Below are positions 18,554 through 28,182 of a stretch of DNA of 64,000 nt, piece by piece. Position 1 is the stretch's first letter; every line of letters begins with the position of its first letter. The translations under genes were made by a program, and so were the position numbers. Under the pieces are notes generated by a model. It searched no databases. It was not told the DNA's origin and saw nothing but the letters and a program-made list of their open reading frames with translations. The stretch is from Chitinophagaceae bacterium (GTDB taxonomy: Bacteria > Bacteroidota > Bacteroidia > Chitinophagales > Chitinophagaceae): contig CANHCY010000009.1 in NCBI GenBank assembly GCA_947459295.1, forward strand, positions 1 through 64,000, written 5' to 3'.

Positions 18554-19765
18554 ATGATATCTAACAAATCCATTGTGAAAGTTAGTCTCCTTGTTGCTTT
18601 AGCACTCATTTTTGCCACTAACAATTCAGATGCGCAAGTAAAGCCTGCAACCAAGCAATGGTTTGAGTCGATTCAGTTAAGGGGTTATTTACAGGTAAGG
18701 TATAACCGTTTATTAGAGACAAATCCACTTTTGAAATGTGATCAATGTGATAGAAGTTGGGGTGAAAATGGTGGTTTTTTCATTCGTCGAGCTCGTTTGA
18801 TTTTTAGTGGTCAAGTTAATGAGCGTGTTTATTTTTATATTCAACCAGATTTAGCAAGCAGCCCATCTTCAACAGCCGGCAATTTTGCTCAAATTAGAGA
18901 TGCTTATGCAGACATCGGGTTGAGTGCTAATAATGAATATAGAATAAGAGTGGGGCAAAGTAAAATTCCATTTGGGTTCGAGAATATGCAGTCTAGTCAG
19001 AACAGATTACCATTAGATAGAAATGACGCATTAAACAGTGCTGTTACCAATGAAAGAGACTTAGGTGCCTTTTTTTATTGGGCCCCCGCCAAAACAAGAA
19101 AGTTGTTCTCTAGTTTAGTAAGTGATGGTTTAAAAGGGTCGGGCGACTATGGTGTTTTTGCGTTTGGTTTGTACAATGGCCAAACAGCAAACAAACCAGA
19201 AGCTAACAATACACCACATGCTGTAGTTCGTTTATCCTATCCGTTTGAAATTAAAAATCAAATTATTGAAGCAGGTATTCAGGCATATAAAGGTGAATAC
19301 GTTTTAACTGCAGACCAATTAAGTACCAATGTTAAAATAAATAAAAGCAAAGCCTATAATGATGAAAGGGTAGCTGCTTCATTTATTCTGTATCCAAAAC
19401 CTTTTGGAATTCAGGCAGAATACAATATTGGTAGAGGGCCTCAATTTAATAAATTGACAGATTCTATTGAATTAACAAACTTAAGAGGTGGTTATGTAAC
19501 GGCTTCTTTCAAGAAAAATGTAGGCAAACAAGTAATCATTCCTTTTAGCAGGTATCAGTATTATAACGGTGGAAAAAAGCATGAGTTAGACGCTAGATCG
19601 TATGAAGTAAGGGAATTTGAAGTGGGTATAGAGTGGCAACCAAATAAAAACTTCGAACTTGTTACAATGTATACTATTTCAAATAGAAGATTTGAAGATT
19701 TTAGGTTGCAAAATAATTTGCAAAAAGGAAGTCTTTTAAGGATTCAAGCACAAATAAACTTTTAA
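18554..19765 (+). CDS. Phosphate-selective porin O/P-like outer membrane protein
   Basis: RGYLQVRYNRLLETN..GGFFIRRARLIFSGQVNERVYFYIQPDLA..RVGQSKIPFGFENMQSSQNRLPLDRNDALNSA. Confidence 0.88.
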   Translation: MISNKSIVKVSLLVALALIFATNNSDAQVKPATKQWFESIQLRGYLQVRYNRLLETNPLLKCDQCDRSWGENGGFFIRRARLIFSGQVNERVYFYIQPDLASSPSSTAGNFAQIRDAYADIGLSANNEYRIRVGQSKIPFGFENMQSSQNRLPLDRNDALNSAVTNERDLGAFFYWAPAKTRKLFSSLVSDGLKGSGDYGVFAFGLYNGQTANKPEANNTPHAVVRLSYPFEIKNQIIEAGIQAYKGEYVLTADQLSTNVKINKSKAYNDERVAASFILYPKPFGIQAEYNIGRGPQFNKLTDSIELTNLRGGYVTASFKKNVGKQVIIPFSRYQYYNGGKKHELDARSYEVREFEVGIEWQPNKNFELVTMYTISNRRFEDFRLQNNLQKGSLLRIQAQINF

Positions 19766-19767
19766 TA

Positions 19768-19796
19768 AAAAAGCCTCCTAATTGTGAGGCATTTTT
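19768..19796. terminator. Rho-independent terminator between convergent genes
   Basis: AAAAAGCCTC-CTAATTGT-GAGGCATTTTT stem-loop with T-run. Confidence 0.8.
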
Positions 19797-22700
19797 ATTG
19801 GTATAACCTCACCCAATCAACAGTCATGTTTATGGGTAGCTCTTTTAAATTAGTGACTTTGCCTGGCCAGCTGCCTTCAAGTTGCTGATCAATAATTAAG
19901 TAAAAGGGCTGATCAAAGGGCCATTGATACGTACTACCACCTGCAACTTTTGGATAGGTGATGGTTTCAATACCATTAATAGCATACACTAATTTATCGG
20001 GGTACCAACTTACACTGTAAGTGTTATATCCGCTTGGGTCAATTTTTCCGGTGTTAAATTTTTTAGGCACTTCCTGTTTTAATGTTATGGTAGCATGATT
20101 GTGTGTTGTTTGATAAGCAAAATCATCATGATTGAGCCTTTCCATAATATCCATTTCACCATTATTTTGATTTGGATACATATCTTTTTCGGAAAGCATC
20201 CAAATAGCTGGCCATGCGCCATGAGCAGCATCTAATTTAGCGCGTACTTCTATGCGTCCATATTGAAATGCAAATTTGTTGTAACTATAAATGCCCCCCG
20301 TTAATAGAGGCCGTGTATCACCGTTAATGGTATCATTATTTACAATCCCTCTTAAAAAAATATTGTCTTCATCAAATTGAACAACCCTATCATCGGTATC
20401 AGTGATGTATCTAAAACAACCCGTATTGTCTCTCCATTTTTCTTTAGGCATTTTCCATTTTGGTGTAGAAAATAATCCAATTTTACTCCAATAAGTAGTG
20501 TCTAAATAACCCTTATTAAAATTCTCTTCCCATACTAGTTCCCATTTTGTTTGATCATTTCTTCTTTCTGATTTTTGGATAAAAATATATGCATCATTGT
20601 TATTGAGTTGTAATGCTTCTATGCTCTCATTAATAACGCGCATCCAAGGATCTTCAGCTGCTAGGCTACTATCATTGCTATTATTTGCTTTATTTATTAC
20701 CCAATTAAAGGTTTGTTTAAATTGCGGGTATTTATTGATTTGAGTTTGCATCCATGCATTCCAATCAAAGCTTTCATGTAGCTCATTGTAAGCCCACTTG
20801 GTAATTAAATTATTGGCTGCTTGAAAATTTCTAATGGTGTTATAAATACCTGGTTTAAATGCAGTAATTTTTTTAAGTAAAGCTTGCGCACTATCTAGTT
20901 TGTTAAGTTGTTTCAAACAAACATATTGTAAGTAATGTTCTAACCTGCTGTCTATGTCAGACTCATAAGGTTTACCTGCGCCTAAATTCTCCGGCCATTC
21001 TTGTGCCTCTTGTATAAATTGAATTGCACTTGTGTAGTTTTTATTTTTTAATGCAGCAACAGCTTGCATCATTTTTGCCTCCCAATACAAAGCTCTTCCA
21101 TCGGTAGAACCTTCAAAGGGGATAACATCCATAGTTGAAAGTAGTTTATCACATTCTTTGTATTTTTTATTCAGGAGTAGCGTTTTAGCTAAAAGCATAT
21201 CCATGATAAAATTTTCATTGGAGCTTTGTTTTTTAAAACTTTCTGCTACCACAAGTGCTTTATCATAATTATTTATTTGGAGGTAATGCTGTACGAGTAG
21301 TTTTTGGTATCTCCAAGCAGTTGGATCTAATTGTATTGCTTTTTGTAAGTCTAATTCTTTGACATTAGCCTGATTTTTATTCCAAACAGCTCGAAGTCCA
21401 TAAAAGTGAGCATCGGTAGGTGTTGTACCTAATGAACTTACCATTTGAAAAGCTTCTTCTTTTTTATTTTTATCATGTAATAAAAGCGCTAAGTAGTAAC
21501 GGGGTTTCCAGCTTGTACTGTTTTTTGCAGCCCACTCTAAAATAGGCATCAAAGAAGTTCTAAAAGGAAATATGAGTAATGTTGATGCGCTATTGGCTTT
21601 AGCTAATAATTCATTTGATTTACTCGTATTGGATTTATGTAAATAGGCTTTCCAATAAATAGCCAATGGATGATGAGGAAGTGCTTCTAATATTTTTAAT
21701 AATTCTGATTCAAGTTTTATGTCGCTATAAAATGAGGCTAGTTCTAAAATAGATTCTTCAGGTAGTTCATTTTTAAATGCAAGTTTGTTTGTAAACCATT
21801 TTACATAAAAATTTAAAGGCTGCTCTTTTTCTAGATTTGTAATCAATTGTTTTGCCCTGGAAAAATTGCCTAATTGCTGATTGGCTATTATTTGAATTGC
21901 GATGGCATCAGTATTATATTTATTATAATCCGTAGCTTGTGATGCGTAGGACAGGGCTTTGTCCCATCTTTTGTGTTGAGCGTGTATTTTTGCAAGCTCT
22001 GTTAATGCTGCTGCTTTATATTCAACACCCATTGTTGCAATACTAAAGCCATCAATAGCATCTGCCTCTTTATTTAAACGAGCAGCACTTAATCCATAGT
22101 AATAATTTGCGGCACCATGGTGTGCATCAATAGATATAGCAGTTTTAGCAATATCAAATGCTTTTTGATCCTCACCGTTTCTAATGTATAATTCAGCTAG
22201 TTTAATGAGCCCTTGTAAATGATAAGGGTCTTTTGTTAAAGCTTCCTTTAATTTAATTTCAGCATCTGCAAACATTTTTTGGTCCATGAGTTCTTTACCC
22301 TGAATAACGAGCCCTTCTGCAGTGTTCCATTCAAATTTTGCAGGCGTTTCTAGTGGTCTAGAAAGCGCATTATATGTAGGATCACTTTTCCATGTGAGTT
22401 GTTGTTTGGTTAGTGAAATTGAAAGATTCGTTTTTCCGAGTCCAATTTTAATTGAATCGCTTATTGTTTGAAGTGGTTTTGCATTAATTACTTTTTTTAC
22501 TATTTGCTTGCCATCTACAACGATCTCTAATGTGTCATTAAAAAATGCAACTGGTGAGCAGTACCATTTTAAAAATCCATCTTCTATTTTAATATTAAGT
22601 GCAGCAGATTCGCCAGCTACAACAATGCCTTTTGTTTTATTAACGGGATACCAATATTCTTTCCAGGTATCCGTAGCATGCGGTGCAAATTCTATATGCT

Positions 22701-23706
22701 TAAATGGTGTGAAGCTACTATTAGAGGCATTTTGGTTAAATAACCGTCCAGACTGTATTTCAGCGTACTGACCATCGTTGTCGGTTAATATTTTTTCCCA
22801 AATCATACCTTGGCGTGATAGTCCCCAAATCCAAATCTTTTTTCCTGCTTTATTGTCATATGGAGCATACCTGACCATACCGTAATTATCATCATGCCAG
22901 TAGGCACCAAAAAAATCGGTTTGTTTACCAATGACATGGTATGATTTGTACGTTCCAAAATTATTTTCTTCGTAAAAATTAATTCGTTTACCGTTGTCTT
23001 CATTAATAGGCCATGATGCATATTCTCCACCATGACCAATATAATTTGTTCCGGGATAAATAAATTCAAGATTTCCTTTGGTTTTGATACCAGCGTTCAT
23101 CCAGTGATAGTAGGGTTGACCAATACTTGTATTATTATTCCATATAGAATTTGTGGTAAAGTATGCTTTGTCTTTTGGTAAATTAATTTCTATTTGCCAA
23201 TTGGTTCTGGTTAATAAATCTAGTACGCCTATAAAACAACTTACGCTGCCATCCATATTATTTTTGGTGCTGTAATCTACGGGTGTAGCACAGTTGGGCG
23301 TATGACCTATAATTCCATAGTTGGCTTCGAGTCCGCCACTTGTCCAAGGACCGCGCATGGCAATATCCCTAAACTTGACAACTTTGTTATTGTATAAAAA
23401 TTCTTTACCAGTAGTTTTATCAATGGCAGTCCAAATTTTTCCGCCTATTTCCGGAAGGATTACAACTTTGATGTAATCGTTTTCAAGTTCAACAACCGTC
23501 CATTTTTTGTTAACGGGTTTATTGGTAAAACCATCAAATCTATAATACGGATAAATGGCTGTTTGTGAAGCAATTGGATCCGGATCCGAAAATGGATACG
23601 TAACAAAAGGCTGTTGAGATACTTTAATGCTTGAAGGCGCCTGTGCTATGGATTTGAAACTCGCAGTAGCAATAAATGATAGCAATAAAAAAAGCAATTT
23701 TTTCAT
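19795..23706 (-). CDS. Multidomain secreted protein: DUF5107 (mutarotase-like) + TPR array + C-terminal GH16-family glycoside hydrolase
   Basis: N-terminal VTYPFSDPDPI..IYPYYRFDGFTNKPVNKKWTVVELENDYIKVVILPEIGGKIWTAIDKTTGKEF (DUF5107); repeated TPR-like helices; C-terminal WELVWEENFNKGYLDTTYWSK..GAWPAIWMLSE..NNGEMDIMERLNH with the GH16 ExDxxE motif. Confidence 0.85.
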   Translation of the reverse strand: MKKLLFLLLSFIATASFKSIAQAPSSIKVSQQPFVTYPFSDPDPIASQTAIYPYYRFDGFTNKPVNKKWTVVELENDYIKVVILPEIGGKIWTAIDKTTGKEFLYNNKVVKFRDIAMRGPWTSGGLEANYGIIGHTPNCATPVDYSTKNNMDGSVSCFIGVLDLLTRTNWQIEINLPKDKAYFTTNSIWNNNTSIGQPYYHWMNAGIKTKGNLEFIYPGTNYIGHGGEYASWPINEDNGKRINFYEENNFGTYKSYHVIGKQTDFFGAYWHDDNYGMVRYAPYDNKAGKKIWIWGLSRQGMIWEKILTDNDGQYAEIQSGRLFNQNASNSSFTPFKHIEFAPHATDTWKEYWYPVNKTKGIVVAGESAALNIKIEDGFLKWYCSPVAFFNDTLEIVVDGKQIVKKVINAKPLQTISDSIKIGLGKTNLSISLTKQQLTWKSDPTYNALSRPLETPAKFEWNTAEGLVIQGKELMDQKMFADAEIKLKEALTKDPYHLQGLIKLAELYIRNGEDQKAFDIAKTAISIDAHHGAANYYYGLSAARLNKEADAIDGFSIATMGVEYKAAALTELAKIHAQHKRWDKALSYASQATDYNKYNTDAIAIQIIANQQLGNFSRAKQLITNLEKEQPLNFYVKWFTNKLAFKNELPEESILELASFYSDIKLESELLKILEALPHHPLAIYWKAYLHKSNTSKSNELLAKANSASTLLIFPFRTSLMPILEWAAKNSTSWKPRYYLALLLHDKNKKEEAFQMVSSLGTTPTDAHFYGLRAVWNKNQANVKELDLQKAIQLDPTAWRYQKLLVQHYLQINNYDKALVVAESFKKQSSNENFIMDMLLAKTLLLNKKYKECDKLLSTMDVIPFEGSTDGRALYWEAKMMQAVAALKNKNYTSAIQFIQEAQEWPENLGAGKPYESDIDSRLEHYLQYVCLKQLNKLDSAQALLKKITAFKPGIYNTIRNFQAANNLITKWAYNELHESFDWNAWMQTQINKYPQFKQTFNWVINKANNSNDSSLAAEDPWMRVINESIEALQLNNNDAYIFIQKSERRNDQTKWELVWEENFNKGYLDTTYWSKIGLFSTPKWKMPKEKWRDNTGCFRYITDTDDRVVQFDEDNIFLRGIVNNDTINGDTRPLLTGGIYSYNKFAFQYGRIEVRAKLDAAHGAWPAIWMLSEKDMYPNQNNGEMDIMERLNHDDFAYQTTHNHATITLKQEVPKKFNTGKIDPSGYNTYSVSWYPDKLVYAINGIETITYPKVAGGSTYQWPFDQPFYLIIDQQLEGSWPGKVTNLKELPINMTVDWVRLYQ

Positions 23707-23786
23707 GGCTTATAATTAAATATTAATGAATACTTAAATATAAGCTAATCCTAGTTAATTGCGCTACTATTGATTGCGAAGTTTAA

Positions 23787-24572
23787 CTAGTGTTCTAGCT
23801 GTGCTTTTAATTGCTGAATTAATTTATTATTATTTGCTTTTACTGTTGAAAGTATGCGTTGATAGCCAAAATACCTAGATATGTATACATTGGTAGCAGA
23901 CACAAAATCGTCTGACGTGAGGATAGATTTTGTAGATTTTAGACTCATTAAAAACTTTCGATATTCTTTTGGATCTGCAAATCCATTTTCAGGACTAATA
24001 TCTTTATACATTTCAGAAAAAAATTTTCTTGGTCCTGCCCCTTGATTGAAAATTAAGTATTTATCTAAATAATTATTTCCTACATCATCAAAAAGTTTAT
24101 TGTTATCATTTAATTTCTTAAATAATACTTCGTAATAATATGATAATCCCGTTTTTAAATCTTTATCGGTAACGTAACTAAGTAGTCCACTAGACTGCAT
24201 GTTTTTAAATGTCGTATTGTTGACAAAAAGCGTTGTATAGGAAGGAATGGCTTTTATATTGTAGATACTGTCCAAGAGTTCATTTTCAGTAAATTCTCCG
24301 GTTTTGTACTTATACAATACATGCGATAAAGTAATTAAATTAATACCGTTTTTTGCCTCCGTAAAAATGCTATCGATTTTTAAGTTGTCTTGTTCCAAAT
24401 CTACAATGACCGCAGCATAATTTTCTTGCATACGGTGTTCGATAATGCTATGCTCTCGGTAGTTTTCAGCAAAAAATCCTAGCGTTACTGCAAAAAACAG
24501 CATAAAAAATTCTAAAAAATACTCACTAATCTTTTTCTTATGATTGGGATGATGCGCGTGATGTACTTCCAT
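23787..24572 (-). CDS. Single-TM protein with His-rich N-terminus (paralogue 3 of 3), unknown function
   Basis: MEVHHAHHPNHKKKISEYFLEFFMLFFAVTLGFFAENYREHSIIEHRM; shares NNTTFKNMQSSGLLSYVTDKDLKTGLSYYYEVLFKKLNDNN with the 25371..26135 product. Confidence 0.8.
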   Translation of the reverse strand: MEVHHAHHPNHKKKISEYFLEFFMLFFAVTLGFFAENYREHSIIEHRMQENYAAVIVDLEQDNLKIDSIFTEAKNGINLITLSHVLYKYKTGEFTENELLDSIYNIKAIPSYTTLFVNNTTFKNMQSSGLLSYVTDKDLKTGLSYYYEVLFKKLNDNNKLFDDVGNNYLDKYLIFNQGAGPRKFFSEMYKDISPENGFADPKEYRKFLMSLKSTKSILTSDDFVSATNVYISRYFGYQRILSTVKANNNKLIQQLKAQLEH

Positions 24573-24574
24573 AA

Positions 24575-25369
24575 TTAATGATTGTTATTTTCTAAAGCAC
24601 CATGCTTTATAAGGTAGTTGCGTAATAAGGTTAAAAGTTCGTGACACTGCGCCTGGGTTTTAAGAATATAACTTTTATTGGTCGAATCACGAATTGTTTG
24701 AAGCATACCTAAAATAGCTATATAATTATCCCAGTCGAGCTGATCTTTTTTTATCATTTTTTGATTTGCAGGAATTGGTATTGTAATCACTATTTTATTG
24801 CTGTCAATTTTAAAGTTGTCTCCAGCAAGACGTAAAAAATTAAACTTAAAATTGTTTATAGAAATGGGATCTAACATTCTATCTATATAACTAAATTCTC
24901 GCTGTTCTCTTAATTTAAGACCACTTCCAAAGCTAGCGTACCGCTGAATGGCAGCTTTTAATTCGTCGGATTCTAAAAATTTTAAAGTCCCAGAATTTTT
25001 AACTTCATCCAAAGCCAGCGTATTCATTTGGTACAAGTTTCTTCGTGTCATATAGCTATGAGCAGCATAAACTGATGGTATTTCTTTGTCCAGCTCGTTG
25101 TTGTTATAATAAGCATTAATAATTTCAAAACAGGAATCTTGTTTATCTCTACTTTTAATTGTATTTGCATATCCGATAGAGTCGTTGATTACATCCACGT
25201 ATAAGTTTTTGGCACTGATAAGTGCTTTTTTAGTTTCTACATAATGTTCTCTAACATTTTCGGCACCATAACCAAGTGTTACCGCAACAAAAATCATTAA
25301 ACCTTCTAATAAATATTCTTTCCATGGTTTTGCATGGTTTGGAACATGGGGGTGGTGATGTACTTCCAT
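24575..25369 (-). CDS. Single-TM protein with His-rich N-terminus (paralogue 2 of 3), unknown function
   Basis: MEVHHHPHVPNHAKPWKEYLLEGLMIFVAVTLGYGAENVREHYVETKK; same N-terminal architecture, more divergent C-terminal domain. Confidence 0.8.
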   Translation of the reverse strand: MEVHHHPHVPNHAKPWKEYLLEGLMIFVAVTLGYGAENVREHYVETKKALISAKNLYVDVINDSIGYANTIKSRDKQDSCFEIINAYYNNNELDKEIPSVYAAHSYMTRRNLYQMNTLALDEVKNSGTLKFLESDELKAAIQRYASFGSGLKLREQREFSYIDRMLDPISINNFKFNFLRLAGDNFKIDSNKIVITIPIPANQKMIKKDQLDWDNYIAILGMLQTIRDSTNKSYILKTQAQCHELLTLLRNYLIKHGALENNNH

Positions 25370-25370
25370 T

Positions 25371-26135
25371 TTATGAATGTTCTGATTTTAATAATTTCAA
25401 TAATTTACCATTTTCTTCTTTTGCCATTTTCAGCGCCATCTGGTATACAAAAATTTGATTGTAATATTTTTGTATATCGAAAATAAATTTTTCTGACAGT
25501 AAGACATTCTTTGTTTCTTGTAAGCTTAGCATAAAGTTTACATAATTGCTTGGCTTATTTAAATCATAATTAGATGAATCAGTCCTCATTTTTCTAAAAT
25601 AAGATCCAATGCCCAGTGGCAATGCGGAGCCAAACTCTTTACCTGCCTGATCAAAAAATACATTATTACTTTCTATTCTTTTAAAAACAACCTCATAATA
25701 ATAAGATAAGCTATTTTTTAGGTCCTCTTCTTCCACATAACTTAGTAAACCACTAGATTGCATATTTTTAAATGAACTATTATTTACATAAAGTGTAAAT
25801 GTTGCAGCAATCATTTCCGGAAATGCTTTAATGGAATCAATTAATTGAGATTCATTAATAACTTTATTTTTTTGTAAGTATAAAAGATTGATTACCCGAT
25901 CAAATCTATTGATGATAAGTTGTTCATTTGCTAAAAGACTATCGATTGTAACTGCATCATTTTCTAAATCTTTCAAAATGGCAACCTTATTTTGCTCAAT
26001 ACGGTGCGAAATAATGCTGTGTTCTCTTAAATTTTCTGCAAAAAAGCCTAAAGTAACAGCGGCAAAGAGCATAATAAATTCTGTAATGTACTCTTTCCAG
26101 TTTTTTGGCTTATGTGAGTGATGATGTACTTCCAT
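25371..26135 (-). CDS. Single-TM protein with His-rich N-terminus (paralogue 1 of 3), unknown function
   Basis: MEVHHHSHKPKNWKEYITEFIMLFAAVTLGFFAENLREHSIISHRIEQNK; NNSSFKNMQSSGLLSYVEEEDLKNSLSYYYEVVFKRIESNN. Confidence 0.8.
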   Translation of the reverse strand: MEVHHHSHKPKNWKEYITEFIMLFAAVTLGFFAENLREHSIISHRIEQNKVAILKDLENDAVTIDSLLANEQLIINRFDRVINLLYLQKNKVINESQLIDSIKAFPEMIAATFTLYVNNSSFKNMQSSGLLSYVEEEDLKNSLSYYYEVVFKRIESNNVFFDQAGKEFGSALPLGIGSYFRKMRTDSSNYDLNKPSNYVNFMLSLQETKNVLLSEKFIFDIQKYYNQIFVYQMALKMAKEENGKLLKLLKSEHS

Positions 26136-26297
26136 GGATATTAAATTCCGTTGAAAATAAACTTTATTTTTGAATTATCTTAATTTATAGCCAATGAATA
26201 ATGCTCTAGTAAACGATAGCATAAAAAAAGAATTTCTGGCTCTTTTTTAGGGGTTGTAATCTTCATTAATTGTGATAATCTTCTTGCATATTTAATT

Positions 26298-26305
26298 TAA
26301 CTTTG
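26298..26305 (+). promoter_or_regulatory. Candidate Bacteroidota -7 element (TAnnTTTG) very close to the start codon of the PepSY-like gene
   Basis: TAACTTTG at 26298-26305 with the ATG at 26310; -33 element not convincing. Confidence 0.35.
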
Positions 26306-26309
26306 AAGG

Positions 26310-26861
26310 ATGCAAGTAGCTGTTTTAAGAATTTTTAGAAAAGTACACCGGTTAATGGGAGCTGTTTTATTTATTTTCTTCTTTGTTGTTGCAATCACTG
26401 GTGTTTTACTAGGATGGAAAAAAAATACAAATGGATGGCTTTTACCTGCAACTTCTAAGGGTACTTCTACCAACCTTGCAGTTTGGAAACCCATTTCAAC
26501 TTTACATACAATTGCGGATAGTGTTTTATTACACCGAGTTGATAATAAACTCTCCACTAACTTAGATCGTATCGATATTCGAAAAGATAAGGGTATTGTT
26601 AAGTTTGTGTATGCTAAACATTATTGGGAGGTTCAACTTGATGGAGCCACTGGTAGTGTATTACAGGTTAACCTGCGCAAATCTGATTTTATAGAAGACA
26701 TTCACGACGCTTCCTATTTAGATACTTATTTTAATACCAAAGGTGAGCCCATAAAACTTGCATATACTTTAATTATGGGTACTGCTTTATTTTTATTTTG
26801 TACGACAGGCTTTTGGCTTTGGTATGGCCCCAAACTTCTTCGCAATAAAAAAAGAGGCTAA
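26310..26861 (+). CDS. PepSY-associated TM helix domain protein
   Basis: FRKVHRLMGAVLFIFFFVVAITGVLLGWKKN .. VQLDGATGSVLQVNLRKSDFIEDIHDASYLD .. LIMGTALFLFCTTGFWLWYGPK. Confidence 0.8.
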   Translation: MQVAVLRIFRKVHRLMGAVLFIFFFVVAITGVLLGWKKNTNGWLLPATSKGTSTNLAVWKPISTLHTIADSVLLHRVDNKLSTNLDRIDIRKDKGIVKFVYAKHYWEVQLDGATGSVLQVNLRKSDFIEDIHDASYLDTYFNTKGEPIKLAYTLIMGTALFLFCTTGFWLWYGPKLLRNKKRG

Positions 26862-26935
26862 TTATAACGACTCTTTACCACCGATACCTACCGGCTTTTT
26901 CGAATAATTCTTACATTGTGTTATAATACTACAAT

Positions 26936-28165
26936 ATGGAATTAATTGGACCCATTAGTCAATTAGTGAGTTTACGGGATTTGTCACTTAAAGGCCCCAT
27001 CAATGATAGTGCTCTCCATACAATTTCAAATGCAGGCATTGCTATTGAAAATGGTACCATTGAGGCAGTTGATACTTGGGATGCATTATTAGCGGCGTAT
27101 CCAAATGCAAATATTACCAAACTTAATGAAGCTTATGTTGCGGTTCCTGGTTATATCGATTGTCATACCCACCTGTGTTTTGGTGGCAATAGAGCCCGTG
27201 ATTTTGCACTCCGTAATGCTGGCGTTTCTTATTTAGAAATTGCACAGTCGGGTGGAGGTATTTGGGATACGGTAACCCAAACAAGAAAATGCACAGAAAA
27301 GGAGTTAACGCAAATTGTAATTCAAAACGCGAACAAACAATTACAATTAGGAATAACAACTATTGAGGTTAAAAGCGGATATGGACTTTCGGTAGAAGAA
27401 GAAATAAAAATGCTACGCGCTATACGTAATGGTAACAAGGAAACAGCCGCAGACCTTGTGGCTACTTGTTTGGCTGCACATCTTAAACCCAAAGATTTTA
27501 GTGGCACAAACGAGGCTTACCTTGACTATTTGGTTACAAATTTATTTCCTGTTTTACAATCTGAAAATCTTACAAACCGTATTGATGCATTTATAGAAAC
27601 GTCTGCTTTTTCTGCATCAGAAATCGCACCTTTTTTGCAAGCTGCAAAGGACCTTGGTTTTGATATTACCATTCACGCCGATCAATTTACCACAAGTGGT
27701 TCTGAAGTTGCTGTACAATATGGAGCCCTTTCTGCAGATCATTTAGAAGCATCTGGCGAAAGAGAAATTGAATTACTTGCACAATCACATACCATAGCAG
27801 TTGCGCTACCTGGTGCGAGTGTAGGACTTGGTTGTGCTTTTGCACCAGCAAGAAAAATATTAGATAAAGGAGGTGCACTAGCGATTGCATCTGATTGGAA
27901 TCCTGGATCGGCACCAATGGGAGATTTGGTATGTCAAGCTTCTATACTTGCTACATTTGAAAAACTTACAACTGCCGAAGTATTTGCTGGGATTACGTTT
28001 CGAGCAGCAGCAGCACTTAATTTATTTGATCGAGGAAGACTCATTGCAGGTAATAAAGCAGATTTTGTTTTGTATTCCTCCACCGATTATAGAGACATAC
28101 TTTATTATCAAGGTTCATTACGTCCATCTCAAGTTTGGAAATCAGGAAAATTAGTTACCGCTTAA
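26936..28165 (+). CDS. hutI: Imidazolonepropionase
   Basis: VPGYIDCHTHLCFGGNRARDFALRNAGVSYLEIAQSGGGIWDTV; KSGYGLSVEEEIKMLRAI; HADQFTTSGSEVAVQYGALSADHLE; ASDWNPGSAPMGDL. Confidence 0.93.
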   Translation: MELIGPISQLVSLRDLSLKGPINDSALHTISNAGIAIENGTIEAVDTWDALLAAYPNANITKLNEAYVAVPGYIDCHTHLCFGGNRARDFALRNAGVSYLEIAQSGGGIWDTVTQTRKCTEKELTQIVIQNANKQLQLGITTIEVKSGYGLSVEEEIKMLRAIRNGNKETAADLVATCLAAHLKPKDFSGTNEAYLDYLVTNLFPVLQSENLTNRIDAFIETSAFSASEIAPFLQAAKDLGFDITIHADQFTTSGSEVAVQYGALSADHLEASGEREIELLAQSHTIAVALPGASVGLGCAFAPARKILDKGGALAIASDWNPGSAPMGDLVCQASILATFEKLTTAEVFAGITFRAAAALNLFDRGRLIAGNKADFVLYSSTDYRDILYYQGSLRPSQVWKSGKLVTA

Positions 28166-28182
28166 TATATTTCATTTTTAAA

